DNA of 64,000 nucleotides from a virus: positions 1-64,000 of IMG/VR virus record IMGVR_UViG_3300021963_000054; one strand, 5' to 3'. The notes under the pieces were generated by a model. That model did not search any database, was not told the DNA's origin, and was given only the letters and a program-made list of their open reading frames with translations. Each line of letters starts with the position of its first letter. Position 1 is the first letter of the stretch. Both the position numbers and the translations under genes were made by a program. Positions 42,201-50,189 of the stretch are shown piece by piece.

Positions 42201-42392
42201 GATACAGAAGGCTTCCGTGATTATGAATATCGCCCATCTGCAACAGTAAACGCAATTACATATACTGGCGAAAATGGAGTTACATATGATACATTTAAGA
42301 CTTTTGCAATTAAAATTGTATTGACCTCCAGTGATCCAGCGATTGTGCCAAGTGTTAAAGACTTGCGTATCATCGCAACTCCTGCCGAGTAA
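36234..42392 (+). CDS. Giant DUF4815-type baseplate/fibre-base protein
   Basis: 2052 codons, the largest gene in the window. The N-terminus FNYDPYYDDFDEDKNFMRVL with FRPGYSVQARELTQLQTILA is the DUF4815 signature of T4-like aquatic phages. It lies where T4 has gp9-gp11 and so may replace the gp10 module that carries short fibres. A helical region (~960-1010; DIRADFKNHRRYTMSDIQAF) interrupts long beta-rich parts. One GY module sits near 1840-1895. The C-terminus (FKTFAIKIVLTSSDPAIVPS) is also conserved in this class. Confidence 0.8.
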   Translation: MTATFNYDPYYDDFDEDKNFMRVLFRPGYSVQARELTQLQTILANQIEKFGNHIFKSGSPIVGGKVSLDTKANYVVLAAQYNNLDVDATQFLNKTVVSYNSSKIIRAKVIAIDTSTANPILILKYLSGERFSESDEIRVYGQEIYAQLRSTAAVGGSYVAKLQEGIYYFKGQFVKVVPQYLVLEIFYRVGYNTSTINLNPSYKVGIEFTETIVDEIDDTSLLDPAQGAFNYQAPGAERFAIQTSLSKRTLDSADISTFFEIVRLVNGVKTKEIEYPIYSEIEKTLARRTHDESGNYTVDPFVVSLEEGDSANGKFNVVLDPGKAYVSGYEFETIAPTIIEVDRARDVSNVSSFDLPTNYESSLVLANVRGTLDITSFPSLDIHSVPLTNISLSTTATYNSTKIGTINANMIRYNDSTLSSNGNSHSHVVNTFGANTTPITGTLAASGSSATTIAIPAAFNAGLPLNAYANMYFQITNGAGASLSPILITSSNTVTLNLASSLTFIPGSNTFTIQSDIRNAESLVQNGGSYIQFGGNIDVDSKDPTTGFVSISEPARTSLVFETPYEAIKANTISNMDFQVRKLYQGTTVGSSGVFTVTASGTDTFSFSSGVDPLSNSQIQDNIICFVRSDSASNTQYGIQPNTVISLSQSGFAVTPISASQFSIDLKATQTIKVDLLIKTKINNAEDGTNGVTKRKQLVPITGGIDLHSLIPYEMNTAGTEGTTVLYSANTSGEVTYFAGGAVFKSIGAINFDNGTVLTDLRTPGKAVSLQVPDVYEIIGIYDSKNTGSNVTSAMLTTASNDITTHYEFDNGQRKTHYDHATIKLKRGYSAPVGKVFVQYRYFKSLSVFAGLFDVDSYSKGSNISYDEISKFDNKEDKKLIPLRGAFDFRPYRAIGGTSLSGALNPEPLENITMNYDYYLPRIDQVVVKSSREIGVLKGQSAVVPVPPPVDKKDMLIYTLYIPAYTESVKDIRADFKNHRRYTMSDIQAFEDRIRGLEYYVALTTLEKDAASTKILDNNGLERSKYGILVDNFTTKDSQATFSDADYDNRNLIDAGRLYPASLMRTVALEANTSLSTGATKVVGTGTKKALMLSYTTSEFAKQPYATKSLAIADATFANFKGKTKLFPEFTGDVDTGSTARVTLNSTQGIDNAFNFINDAFKYVADNNKQWADDRNSPFAQIADSKWYKTLRETDYTKQTTIHLGGRTFGQYAAVNDNTYLTKGAELNQKQISTSTSQVDVGTFVTDLAIQPYMKSKQILFATEGMRPSTVMYSFFDETDVNKYIVVPNKVTLNANTTLISGESVLTANTIADLTANLVSLLSGGNSFDAGFVVVSEIGSANVSIINETGKPLSGKYVYGLDTGKYYTVSSVDDHRSGVTRGVSASTITLASDAPAYSIVGNTITLIRSTSSFEGVGAQFTVTSYDTSTKVATVSGASAYAGGTYVYSFGTNRTNTLGQVGGAFYMPKATFRSGERNFRVTESFNNTYDADSISFSDKTYNATGLTVSKTTLVDTVLNVDVDRKIVGTQTSDRLIGSVASGQEFLYAWSTTDPLAQTFFVDPVVYPQGLFLSSVDLFFKAKDDGNLPVTMQIRPTVNGFPSSDYWYPESVVVKYPSQINVSESPSVSIASTATNFEFSFPVYLKPGLYALIVLADTQDYILWQAEKGGTTTNNEYVDKQPYMGTLYKSQNTAEWTPFINEDLMFRLNRCVFTTNSTATYYLRNEALGSVTNYDKLRLITNSIVPDAKVTSLTHSIATTTISGAKESSFRTLSPGQTYDFSNDDLYQIGYRRKKMLNANDFTLKLDMTTTSDAVSPIFSLESAYVNMWENYIDNAEINSEDFTIIAPGSGYSNANLITITSSSGTGANANVTVDANGNVIAVYVTSPGSGYLDDFEISYYTHPTTPATIVLNSEYDSTGGPCLARYITKPVKLADGYDAGDLRVFLGANKPGSSEVSVFYKVLSDSDATSFKDRPYQKMVCINPTVTASPDTEGFRDYEYRPSATVNAITYTGENGVTYDTFKTFAIKIVLTSSDPAIVPSVKDLRIIATPAE

Positions 42393-42394
42393 TC

Positions 42395-42628
42395 ATGCTT
42401 GTGAAAGTTGAAGGTACCAATTTTATTAAAGATACCGGCACAAACGCCCTGTTGATGACGGGGCGGAATGCTTTGGTAGAAAATGAAGCAAGGAAAAAAC
42501 TTGCCGATAGGATGAATGGCAAAAATAATGAGATAAATAACTTGAAGAATCAAGTGGAAGAATTGTCTTCGGATATGAAGGAAATTAAGTCCCTACTAAA
42601 CGCATTGTTGAAACAGAGTAAAGAATAA
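42395..42628 (+). CDS. Small protein with C-terminal coiled coil
   Basis: 77 codons. The beta-like N-terminal MLVKVEGTNFIKDTGTNALL with MTGRNALVENE is followed by a heptad helix (NEINNLKNQVEELSSDMKEI). Genes of this kind regularly stand between the DUF4815 protein and the first fibre in related phages, suggesting a linker or trimerisation role. Its stop overlaps the fibre ATG (TAATG). Confidence 0.72.
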   Translation: MLVKVEGTNFIKDTGTNALLMTGRNALVENEARKKLADRMNGKNNEINNLKNQVEELSSDMKEIKSLLNALLKQSKE

Positions 42629-45600
42629 TGTCAATTAATAACATTACACGAACAAATACGATTGATGAATGGCGCATCCAGACAAATCAATCTGCGACCG
42701 AACTTAATAAAATAGAGACTGGAAATTATGATAAATTTTCTGGCTCTCTTAATATTGCATGTACCGCAGTTTTATCCATTACCGCTCAAGGAACTCCGCT
42801 TCAAGTTTCAAATAATGCACTAATTGGCACTCAACTTACCGTCGGTAAAGATATTATTTTAGGTTCAGAAATATCTCAAACCGGTAATTTGTCAGTTGGC
42901 AATACAGTTTATATTTACGGTGGTGCAACGGCACTTTATGTTGCAAACAATGTAATATCTAATGGCAGTCTTCTTGTTAGAAACACAATCACAACAAACA
43001 ATGTAACCGTAAATTCAAACGTAGTTGTTGTGGGTACAGCAAACGCAGGATATTTAGGTGTAGCAAATAGTGGTTATGTTGGCACAACTTTAACTGTTAT
43101 TGGAAATACAGCAGTTGGTAATTTGACAACCGCAAACTCAGTTGTTGCAGACAATGGTCGCTTTAGTAATAACGTAACTGTAGAACATATCATAGCGGCT
43201 AATTCTGTTGTATCTTATGGCGCTAGAATAACCAATAACACAATTACAGGCAATTTAAATTCAACATCTGTTGTAGCTGATAATGCAAGAATCACAGCAA
43301 ATGCTACAGCAACAGAAATAACTGTCACAACTCTAAATGCAACAAATGCTAGAGTGTCGGGAAATGCAAACGTTGCACACCTAACATCTTCTGGTTCTGT
43401 TGTTGCTGATAATGCAAGAATCACAGCAAATGCTACAGTTGCACACCTAACATCTTCTGGTTCTGTTGTTGCTGATAATGCAAGAATCACAGCAAATGCT
43501 ACGGCAACTGAAGTAACTGTGACAACTTTAAATGCAACTAATGCTAGAATTTCAGCAAACGCAAACGTTGCACATCTAACATCTTCCAGCTCTGTTGTTG
43601 CAGACAATCTAAGAATAACAAGTCCAACTGCTTCTGCTAACATCAGCGGTAACGTTATTGCCGGAAACGTAAATACACAAGGTATGGTGTATGCTGGTTC
43701 TTTAGTATCAGGTAAGACAGATGTTGGCGCATTAACTGTAACATCTTTAAGTACAGGTGGAGAGGCAACGGTTGGCGATTTAAATGTAACTGGCGATTTT
43801 GTATTGTCTGGTAGCATTGTTTATGATGCAGATATATTAACAATTAGCACTGCATCACCAATAACAACTACCGGAGAAGCATACTTTGGTGTATTCAGAG
43901 GAAATGATAAAGGCGGTGTATCTGGTGGATCTGGTGGCGCATCAGCAAATGCCAACGCATATATTCGCTGGAGTTCATCGGCTAACAACTGGCAAATTCG
44001 TGATGTATTCAATTCAGATTCCACAACAACATATTCCAAAATACTTACCGCAAATCTAATTACAACAAGTACTGCATCGGTAAGTAACAATGATTTTGCG
44101 TCTTCATGGTTAATGAAAAACTATGTTGATAATGCAAATACAAATCTAAAAAGTTACGTAGACACAAGTGCTATTCAAACAGCGGCTGCAAATGCTGGAT
44201 TACTTGGTATCAATTTAAGCGCAAACATTGGTGCCGCTAGAATTGCTGATACCGCAAATTCTGGTTTGGGCGATATCATTGTAATGGGTCGTGCTAATGG
44301 CGCATTTGGTGTTGCTAATCTCGCATCAAATACATTCAACGGAACATCAGGTTCTGCGGCACCAAGTAACGGCATAATTTCGTTTACAAGCACGAATGGT
44401 GTCACATTAGTCGGTGCGTCTAATACCATTACTGTTAATACGCCACAAGATGTAAGAACAACGGCAAGTCCAACATTTAGCGGATTGACACTAACCAATG
44501 CTCTTCCTACATCACAAGGTGGTACAGGAGCAACTTCACCTGGCGGTGCGCTAACGAATTTATTACCAGCTGGCGGAACATCAGGATATGTTTTAGCGAC
44601 TAGCGGATCAGGAACTTATTACTGGGCCGCTGGTGGTACTGGAGGTGGTGGTAGTGCAACTCCCGGTACAACAATTGTTTCAACGAGAACAACACCAACT
44701 GTTAATGCATCACAAAGAATATTCGCAACACCTATCTATCAAACTGGTACAGGTCAGTTAAGAGTTTTTATCAATGGTGTTAGACAGTTTGCATCCGAAT
44801 ATACTGAAGGCGCAAATAACTTAACAGGTGTGGCATCAGTATCATCAAATGGTTATTTTTCAACAACATCAGCAACTTCAACTCTTGTTGCTAACGCGGC
44901 TCTTGCGATTACTGGAACATTAACCGGAACAGGAACAATTACATCGTATGTTTCCGGAAAAACATATTATATAAGCAACATAAATGGCAATTTCTTCTCA
45001 CTATCCGAAACTGTAGGTGGTGCGGCTATTACAACAACAGCAGGCACAACAACTGGTCTTTCATTCACGACTGGACATAATGTAACATTAACAACTGGAA
45101 CAAGTGCTGGTGATGCAATTTTACTTGAAGTTGATGCATACACGGTGAATCCTTATTACGCAAATAACATAGCATATGGACCTGTAACTGGCGAAATTGC
45201 CGCATCAGCAAATACCATTCAGTTGGCTATTGACAGTTTGGAATCAAGAAAGATTACAACAACAGCGGCACAAGCAAACGTTGGTGCTGGTCTAATTACA
45301 GTTACAAACGCATATCAAGCCAACGTTGGTGCGGCTAGAATTTCTGATGTAGCAACACTTCAAGCAAATACTGGTGCATTAAGTATTGGTTTAACTAATG
45401 AAATTTCTGGTAGACAAGCAAACGTAGGTGCGGCTGTAATCTCAGTCACAAATGGTTATCAAGCAAATACAGGTGCAGTAAACATTGGTTTAAGTAACGA
45501 GATAACGAATAGACAAGCAAATACTGGTGCAGTAAACATTGGTTTAAGTAACGAGATAACGAATAGACAAGCAAACGTAGGTGCGGCTGCAATTACTGTC

Positions 45601-46230
45601 ACAAATGGTTATCAAGCAAATACTGGTGCAGCCTTAATTACTGCATTAAATGCAAGTAACATTTCTTCGGGTACATTACCATCGGGTAGAATTTCTGGTT
45701 CTTATACTGGTATAACTGGCGTTGGTACACTCACAGCAGGGACTTGGAATGCCACTAGCATTAGTACAACATACACAGATGCTAAAGTAACTTCTGTTGC
45801 TAGTAAGACTGGAGCGGTTTCATTGGCGCAAGCGGACATTTCGGGATTAACAACCGCCAGCAGTCCAACATTTGCTGGACTAACTATAAATGGCTCAATT
45901 ACTGCTACTGGTGATATCACAGCTGGTTACTCGGATGATAAACTAAAAACAAGATTGGGTAATATTGAGAATGCTCTTGATAAAGTCTCGGCTATTTCAG
46001 GATTCTTCTATGAGCCAAATAAAACAGCACAAGATTTAGGTTTTGAAGTTAAGAGAGAAGTTGGTGTATCTGCACAAGAAGTTCAAGCAATTATGCCAGA
46101 AGTTGTTGTTCCTGCTCCAATAGATAATCAATACTTAACTGTTTACTATGAAAAACTTATTCCTCTGTTGATTGAAGCTATTAAAGAATTGAGAGCAGAA
46201 GTTGAAGAAATAAAAGGACAAATTAAATGA
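42628..46230 (+). CDS. Long tail fibre with peptidase S74 chaperone domain
   Basis: 1200 codons. N-terminus MSINNITRTNTIDEWRIQTN is the attachment type of T4-like aquatic phage fibres. The shaft holds repeated VADNARITANAT / VAHLTSSGS units and QANTGAVNIGLSNEITNR units, two of which are exact tandem DNA repeats. From about residue 1099 (GYSDDKLKTRLGNIENALDK ... EVGVSAQEVQAIMPEVV) it has the S74 intramolecular chaperone, which trimerises the fibre and normally cuts itself off before the SD motif. It ends in a coiled coil. ATGA overlap with the next fibre gene. Confidence 0.88.
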   Translation: MSINNITRTNTIDEWRIQTNQSATELNKIETGNYDKFSGSLNIACTAVLSITAQGTPLQVSNNALIGTQLTVGKDIILGSEISQTGNLSVGNTVYIYGGATALYVANNVISNGSLLVRNTITTNNVTVNSNVVVVGTANAGYLGVANSGYVGTTLTVIGNTAVGNLTTANSVVADNGRFSNNVTVEHIIAANSVVSYGARITNNTITGNLNSTSVVADNARITANATATEITVTTLNATNARVSGNANVAHLTSSGSVVADNARITANATVAHLTSSGSVVADNARITANATATEVTVTTLNATNARISANANVAHLTSSSSVVADNLRITSPTASANISGNVIAGNVNTQGMVYAGSLVSGKTDVGALTVTSLSTGGEATVGDLNVTGDFVLSGSIVYDADILTISTASPITTTGEAYFGVFRGNDKGGVSGGSGGASANANAYIRWSSSANNWQIRDVFNSDSTTTYSKILTANLITTSTASVSNNDFASSWLMKNYVDNANTNLKSYVDTSAIQTAAANAGLLGINLSANIGAARIADTANSGLGDIIVMGRANGAFGVANLASNTFNGTSGSAAPSNGIISFTSTNGVTLVGASNTITVNTPQDVRTTASPTFSGLTLTNALPTSQGGTGATSPGGALTNLLPAGGTSGYVLATSGSGTYYWAAGGTGGGGSATPGTTIVSTRTTPTVNASQRIFATPIYQTGTGQLRVFINGVRQFASEYTEGANNLTGVASVSSNGYFSTTSATSTLVANAALAITGTLTGTGTITSYVSGKTYYISNINGNFFSLSETVGGAAITTTAGTTTGLSFTTGHNVTLTTGTSAGDAILLEVDAYTVNPYYANNIAYGPVTGEIAASANTIQLAIDSLESRKITTTAAQANVGAGLITVTNAYQANVGAARISDVATLQANTGALSIGLTNEISGRQANVGAAVISVTNGYQANTGAVNIGLSNEITNRQANTGAVNIGLSNEITNRQANVGAAAITVTNGYQANTGAALITALNASNISSGTLPSGRISGSYTGITGVGTLTAGTWNATSISTTYTDAKVTSVASKTGAVSLAQADISGLTTASSPTFAGLTINGSITATGDITAGYSDDKLKTRLGNIENALDKVSAISGFFYEPNKTAQDLGFEVKREVGVSAQEVQAIMPEVVVPAPIDNQYLTVYYEKLIPLLIEAIKELRAEVEEIKGQIK
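43372..43503 (+). repeat. 66-bp tandem repeat in fibre shaft
   Basis: Two adjacent 66-bp copies (43372-43437, 43438-43503), nearly identical, coding for a 22-residue unit VAHLTSSGSVVADNARITAN-AT. Partial copies lie upstream (~43268) and downstream (~43567). Confidence 0.9.
45460..45567 (+). repeat. 54-bp tandem repeat in fibre shaft
   Basis: Two adjacent 54-bp copies (45460-45513, 45514-45567) differing at one base, coding for QANTGAVNIGLSNEITNR. Degenerate copies flank both sides. Confidence 0.92.
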
Positions 46231-47408
46231 CAACAAAAGTCACAGGTTCAGTTTTAGCGGATACCGCAGTTAGTGCGGGAACTTATGGCGGTACACAAAC
46301 CCTTAAAGCATTTACTGTTGATGCACAAGGCAGAGTTACATATGCCGCAAACATAACTTCCGGTGTTATTACTGCTGGAACAAGAGGACAAGGCGCAGAT
46401 ATTATTGTTCCAACAATTCAGTATAATGCATTGGGTCAAATTGTTGCGGCTACAAATACTACAATTCGCACAGCAACAACTTCTGTTACTGGTGTTGTTC
46501 AATTAGCTGATTCTGTTTCTAATACAAGTACTACAGCGGCCGCAACAGCAAGTGCAGTAAAAGCCGCTTTTGATGCGGCGGCTTCAAATGCGTCAACTGC
46601 GCTATCTTCCGCACAAGCAAATACGGGTGCTGTAAATATTGCACTAAGTAATGAAAGTTCAAGTAGACAAGCAAACGTAGGTGCAGTTGCCATTTCAGCC
46701 AAAAATGCTGATAATCTATCATCTGGTACAGTTGCATCTGGTAGAATTTCTGGATCATACACTGGCATAACTGGAGTTGGAACTTTAACTGTAGGATCAA
46801 TACCATACGCAACAAGTGCTGGTAGCGCAAGTTCAGCAACAAATGCAACATATGCAACAAGTGCTGGTAGTGCAACAAATGCATCTGCGGCTACAAATGC
46901 AACATATGCAACAACAGCGGGCAGTGCAACTTATGCTTCAAGTTCTGGTGGAACAAGTAGCGTTGCTTGGACTAATGTAAGTTCAAGACCATTTCAATTA
47001 GTTAGTAGTGGTAGTTTTGCTATTACGGGCACAGATACATTTTATACATTAGCATCACGCCAATCATTCTTTCAAGACCAAGCTGGTATATTCATGTTAT
47101 CTGTTTCTTGGGATTATAATTTTTCATATTTCAGAGGCGCATATATCATAGGGGCAACATATGGTTTAAATCAATTGGGATCAGTTTGGTATTTTCCACA
47201 ACCCAACACCGGCTATCATTTAGGTTTTCCTGGCTCATATGGCGAATACGCAAGATTATATTACTATAATGCCGGCGTAGGTTCAACACAAGAATTTAGA
47301 ATATATTTACAACAAACTACAGCTTACTATTATGGATCAATTCCTGGCGGTAGCGGAAATTGGTATCTACATAGAATTACTGATGGTTATGGCGGATATA
47401 TTGGTTAA
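46227..47408 (+). CDS. Tail fibre / receptor-binding protein
   Basis: 393 codons, overlapping the S74 fibre by four bases. N-terminal LADTAVSAGTYGGTQTLKAF with VDAQGRVTYAAN is a shaft module that recurs in the 48518 gene. QANTGAVNIALSNESSSRQA echoes the S74 fibre shaft. A low-complexity (YATSAGSA)n stretch follows (~198-240), then an aromatic, Gly-rich C-terminal head (YNFSYFRGAYIIGATYGLNQ). The head is the likely receptor-contact part. Confidence 0.75.
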   Translation: MTTKVTGSVLADTAVSAGTYGGTQTLKAFTVDAQGRVTYAANITSGVITAGTRGQGADIIVPTIQYNALGQIVAATNTTIRTATTSVTGVVQLADSVSNTSTTAAATASAVKAAFDAAASNASTALSSAQANTGAVNIALSNESSSRQANVGAVAISAKNADNLSSGTVASGRISGSYTGITGVGTLTVGSIPYATSAGSASSATNATYATSAGSATNASAATNATYATTAGSATYASSSGGTSSVAWTNVSSRPFQLVSSGSFAITGTDTFYTLASRQSFFQDQAGIFMLSVSWDYNFSYFRGAYIIGATYGLNQLGSVWYFPQPNTGYHLGFPGSYGEYARLYYYNAGVGSTQEFRIYLQQTTAYYYGSIPGGSGNWYLHRITDGYGGYIG

Positions 47409-47417
47409 GGATAAAAA

Positions 47418-47864
47418 ATGGAAATAATTTACGAACTAGATTCCGGATGCATTGTTAACAATGAATCTGAACAATATTTGACAAACGCTGGAGCAAGAGG
47501 TGCACTAGGAACAATAACAATATTACAAAATATTCCAACGGAAGAACTTGTTTTATATACAGTAAACACTACTACAAAGAAGATAGTTAAAGTTGTTAAC
47601 TCACTACAAGAGAAAGAACATTTAACTTATTTGGATGGAGCAAGAGCCGTTCGTAGTATGATGTTATCACAAACAGATATTTTGATGGGGCAATCGGATA
47701 GACTATCTCTAACGGAAAAAGAAGCATTGGAACAATTCAGACAGGATCTTAGAGATTTCAATAAAGATTTGGAATTAAACGAGAATCATCATTCGGGCGC
47801 AAAAATACAATTAGTTTTGCCTGAAGTACCTGAAGTTCTTAAAAAATATAAGTTATTCTATTAA
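47418..47864 (+). CDS. Probable tail-fibre assembly chaperone
   Basis: 148 codons, AAGGA before the ATG. The core ARAVRSMMLSQTDILMGQSD with LSLTEKEALEQFRQDLRDFN recalls the R..LL..TD......LS..E...FRQ.LRD pattern of phage tail assembly chaperones, and LPEVPEVLKKYKL is a common end. It follows the fibre genes it may help fold. Assignment is by pattern and location. Confidence 0.65.
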   Translation: MEIIYELDSGCIVNNESEQYLTNAGARGALGTITILQNIPTEELVLYTVNTTTKKIVKVVNSLQEKEHLTYLDGARAVRSMMLSQTDILMGQSDRLSLTEKEALEQFRQDLRDFNKDLELNENHHSGAKIQLVLPEVPEVLKKYKLFY

Positions 47865-47873
47865 AGATAAAAC

Positions 47874-48206
47874 ATGGCTGCATTTTCAGAAATCGTTATA
47901 GAGCAAGGCGCAACATTCAACACTACAATTAATGTTGAAGATACAGCTGGAGCCGCAATTAATCTTTATGGTTATACTGCAAACTCCATGATGCGTAAAT
48001 CATACTATTCCTCAAGCGCAACAACAATTACATCTACAGTAACTGGCACAGCAAATGGTGAAGTAACCCTTTCCGTAACTGCGGCTAATACTGCGGCATT
48101 AACTCCCGGAAGATATGTGTATGATGTTATCATTACATCTCCAACTTCCGTTGTCACACGGGTTGTTGAAGGAATTGTTACTGTTCTACCTTCAGTTACG
48201 AGGTAA
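47874..48206 (+). CDS. Small beta-sandwich structural protein
   Basis: 110 codons. FSEIVIEQGATFNTTINVED, then INLYGYTANSMMRKSYYSSS and LTPGRYVYDVIITSPTSVVT, match a small conserved protein of T4-like aquatic phages, with Ig-like strand pattern and a V..G.V.V.P.VT end. Probably a virion component near the fibres; exact place unknown. Confidence 0.75.
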   Translation: MAAFSEIVIEQGATFNTTINVEDTAGAAINLYGYTANSMMRKSYYSSSATTITSTVTGTANGEVTLSVTAANTAALTPGRYVYDVIITSPTSVVTRVVEGIVTVLPSVTR

Positions 48207-48208
48207 TT

Positions 48209-48463
48209 ATGGTCACAGCTAGAATCAATACTCCAGGAGTGATTGGTAAAGTTGCTGTTCGCCCAAATCAAAGAACAACAATTGCAGATCCAAAGTTTAT
48301 TCCTAAACCAAATGTTGGTTTAGTTGAATTGTATGATACCACAGTTGATGCTCCGGAAGAGGGCGATGTTATCGCATATGTGGCTAGCACAGGAAAGTTT
48401 GAGAATCAGCCACTCGGTAACGTAAGTGTTCAAGTTCCAAGGATAAATGGCGGAGCTTTTTGA
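48209..48463 (+). CDS. Small phage structural protein with GGAF end
   Basis: 84 codons starting two bases after the previous stop. MVTARINTPGVIGKVAVRPN, then FIPKPNVGLVELYDTTVDAP and GDVIAYVASTGKFENQPLG, is conserved in T4-like aquatic phages. The C-terminal INGGAF matches the GG[T/A]F ends of the next two proteins. Confidence 0.75.
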   Translation: MVTARINTPGVIGKVAVRPNQRTTIADPKFIPKPNVGLVELYDTTVDAPEEGDVIAYVASTGKFENQPLGNVSVQVPRINGGAF

Positions 48464-48474
48464 CTTACCAAATT

Positions 48475-48482
48475 CATAAATA
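48475..48482 (+). promoter_or_regulatory. Late-promoter-like element
   Basis: CATAAATA followed by GAAG, 35 bases before the start at 48518. One mismatch to TATAAATA. Confidence 0.5.
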
Positions 48483-48517
48483 GAAGAATAAGAAGATTCC
48501 ACAATTAAGGAACGATA

Positions 48518-50167
48518 ATGGCAAATACAGTAATCCAGTTAAAATATTCCAGCATAACCAACAAACCGCCTACACTTAATGTAGCGGAACCAGCATACTC
48601 TAGTGTATCCGAAACTCTTTGGATTGACAATGGAACTGGTGTCGTAGCGATTGGCGGTAAAGCATATACTGACAAAATTGATGCGGCTGCCTCAGCGGCG
48701 ACAGCTAACGTTCTTGTTAAGAGAGATACTACAGGTAACGCATCTTTCAATTACATCACTGCTAACATTGTTGGTAGCATTTATGGTAATGCAACAAGTG
48801 CAGACAAATGGTATACTCCTAGAGATATTGGTGTTTCCGGTGATGCAACAGGTATCGTTTCTGTTGACGGTACAGCAAACGCTAATATTCCATTAGTTCT
48901 TTCCAACTCTGGTGTGGCTGCTGGAAATTATGGTGGTGCAACAAATGCCGCAGTAATTTCTGTAGACACAAAAGGTCGTGTAACATACGCGGCTAACGTT
49001 CCGATTTCTTCTACACTAAACTTCTCGGGCGATATTGGTGCGGCTCCAGGAACATTATCTCTAATCTCCGATACCCTAACAATCAAGGGCAGTCTAAACG
49101 GCGGTATCAGTACCAATGCTGTTGATGCAAACAATACAGTACTTGTTAATGTTGATAATACTGTTCTTAGAAATTCTGGAAATCAATTTATCTCCGGCGA
49201 CTTGTCATTAACAGGAAGTTTGTTTGTTGCTGGTAATACCACAACAGTGGATACTACAACAATATCAACAGCAGACTCTTTAATTAGACTAGGCGCAAAT
49301 AACACAGTAAGCGATGTTCTAGATATTGGTTTCTATGGCAAAGCAAATACAGGCACAGAAGTAACTCATCACGGTCTTGTTCGTAGAGCAGGAACTGGTA
49401 ATGACTTCTTCTTGTTCAAAAATTTAAATACTGATCCAACAGCAAACGTTCTTGCTACAGGTTCAGTAACGGCTGCTAATACCGCAACATTAAGGGCTAA
49501 CCTAACTGGCGGTATGATTTCCGCTCTTGCTAATACTATTGGTGTTGTTGACGGTGGTACTGGCGCAGGCACATTTGCGACTGGTAGCATTCTAGTTGGT
49601 GATGGAACAAACTCATTAAAAGTACTAGCTAATACCGGTACAGCAGGAGCATATGGTTCTGCATCTAATACATTAATTGTTACCACAGATGCGTATGGTC
49701 GTGTGTCAGCTATTACAAATAGTGCAATTCAAATTGATGCTTCAAACATCGTATCTGGTAATTTAGCAATTAATAGAGGCGGCACAAACAACGATTCTTA
49801 CACAACTGGTGCCGCAGTATTCTATGATGGTACTGCAATTAAGACATTAGCAAATACTGGCACAGCAGGAACTTATGGTTCAGCATCTTATGTTCCTGTG
49901 GTTACAACTGATGCTTTAGGTCGTGTTTCGGGTGTAAGCAATACTGCAATCAATATTGATACAAGCGCAGTCGTTTCCGGCACACTAGGTATCGCAAGAG
50001 GCGGTTCAGGAGCATCTTCATTCTCAGTTAAAGGTGTTATCGTTTCTGATGCGGCATCAACAACTGGTGCATTGTCTGCATTGACTTCACCAACCGAAGG
50101 TCATCTATTACAAATTAATTCATCTGGAGCACCAACTTTTGCACACCTAAATGGTGGAACATTCTAA
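48518..50167 (+). CDS. Fibre-like structural protein, GGTF end
   Basis: 549 codons with AAGGAACG before the ATG. N-terminus MANTVIQLKYSSITNKPPTL with NVAEPAYSSVSETLWIDNG is a small attachment module shared with the 50761 gene. A module DSLIRLGANNTVSDVLDIGF ... HGLVRRAGTGNDFFLFKNL (~240-310) recurs in the 51902 gene. Three copies of a GTAG.YGSAS...VTTDA.GRVS unit form the distal shaft. The C-terminus is NGGTF. Probably a virion fibre or baseplate appendage. Confidence 0.75.
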   Translation: MANTVIQLKYSSITNKPPTLNVAEPAYSSVSETLWIDNGTGVVAIGGKAYTDKIDAAASAATANVLVKRDTTGNASFNYITANIVGSIYGNATSADKWYTPRDIGVSGDATGIVSVDGTANANIPLVLSNSGVAAGNYGGATNAAVISVDTKGRVTYAANVPISSTLNFSGDIGAAPGTLSLISDTLTIKGSLNGGISTNAVDANNTVLVNVDNTVLRNSGNQFISGDLSLTGSLFVAGNTTTVDTTTISTADSLIRLGANNTVSDVLDIGFYGKANTGTEVTHHGLVRRAGTGNDFFLFKNLNTDPTANVLATGSVTAANTATLRANLTGGMISALANTIGVVDGGTGAGTFATGSILVGDGTNSLKVLANTGTAGAYGSASNTLIVTTDAYGRVSAITNSAIQIDASNIVSGNLAINRGGTNNDSYTTGAAVFYDGTAIKTLANTGTAGTYGSASYVPVVTTDALGRVSGVSNTAINIDTSAVVSGTLGIARGGSGASSFSVKGVIVSDAASTTGALSALTSPTEGHLLQINSSGAPTFAHLNGGTF

Positions 50168-50189
50168 ATTATAATGAAAGGATTTTATT

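Noticed and set aside
43372-43503. CRISPR-like direct repeats
   Set aside because: Copies are adjacent without unique spacers and keep the reading frame of the fibre; a coding tandem repeat explains them.
43215-43817. 200-codon leftward ORF in the fibre gene
   Set aside because: It is antisense to the repetitive fibre shaft; open only because of the Ala/Asn/Thr codon repeats. No ribosome site, low-complexity product.
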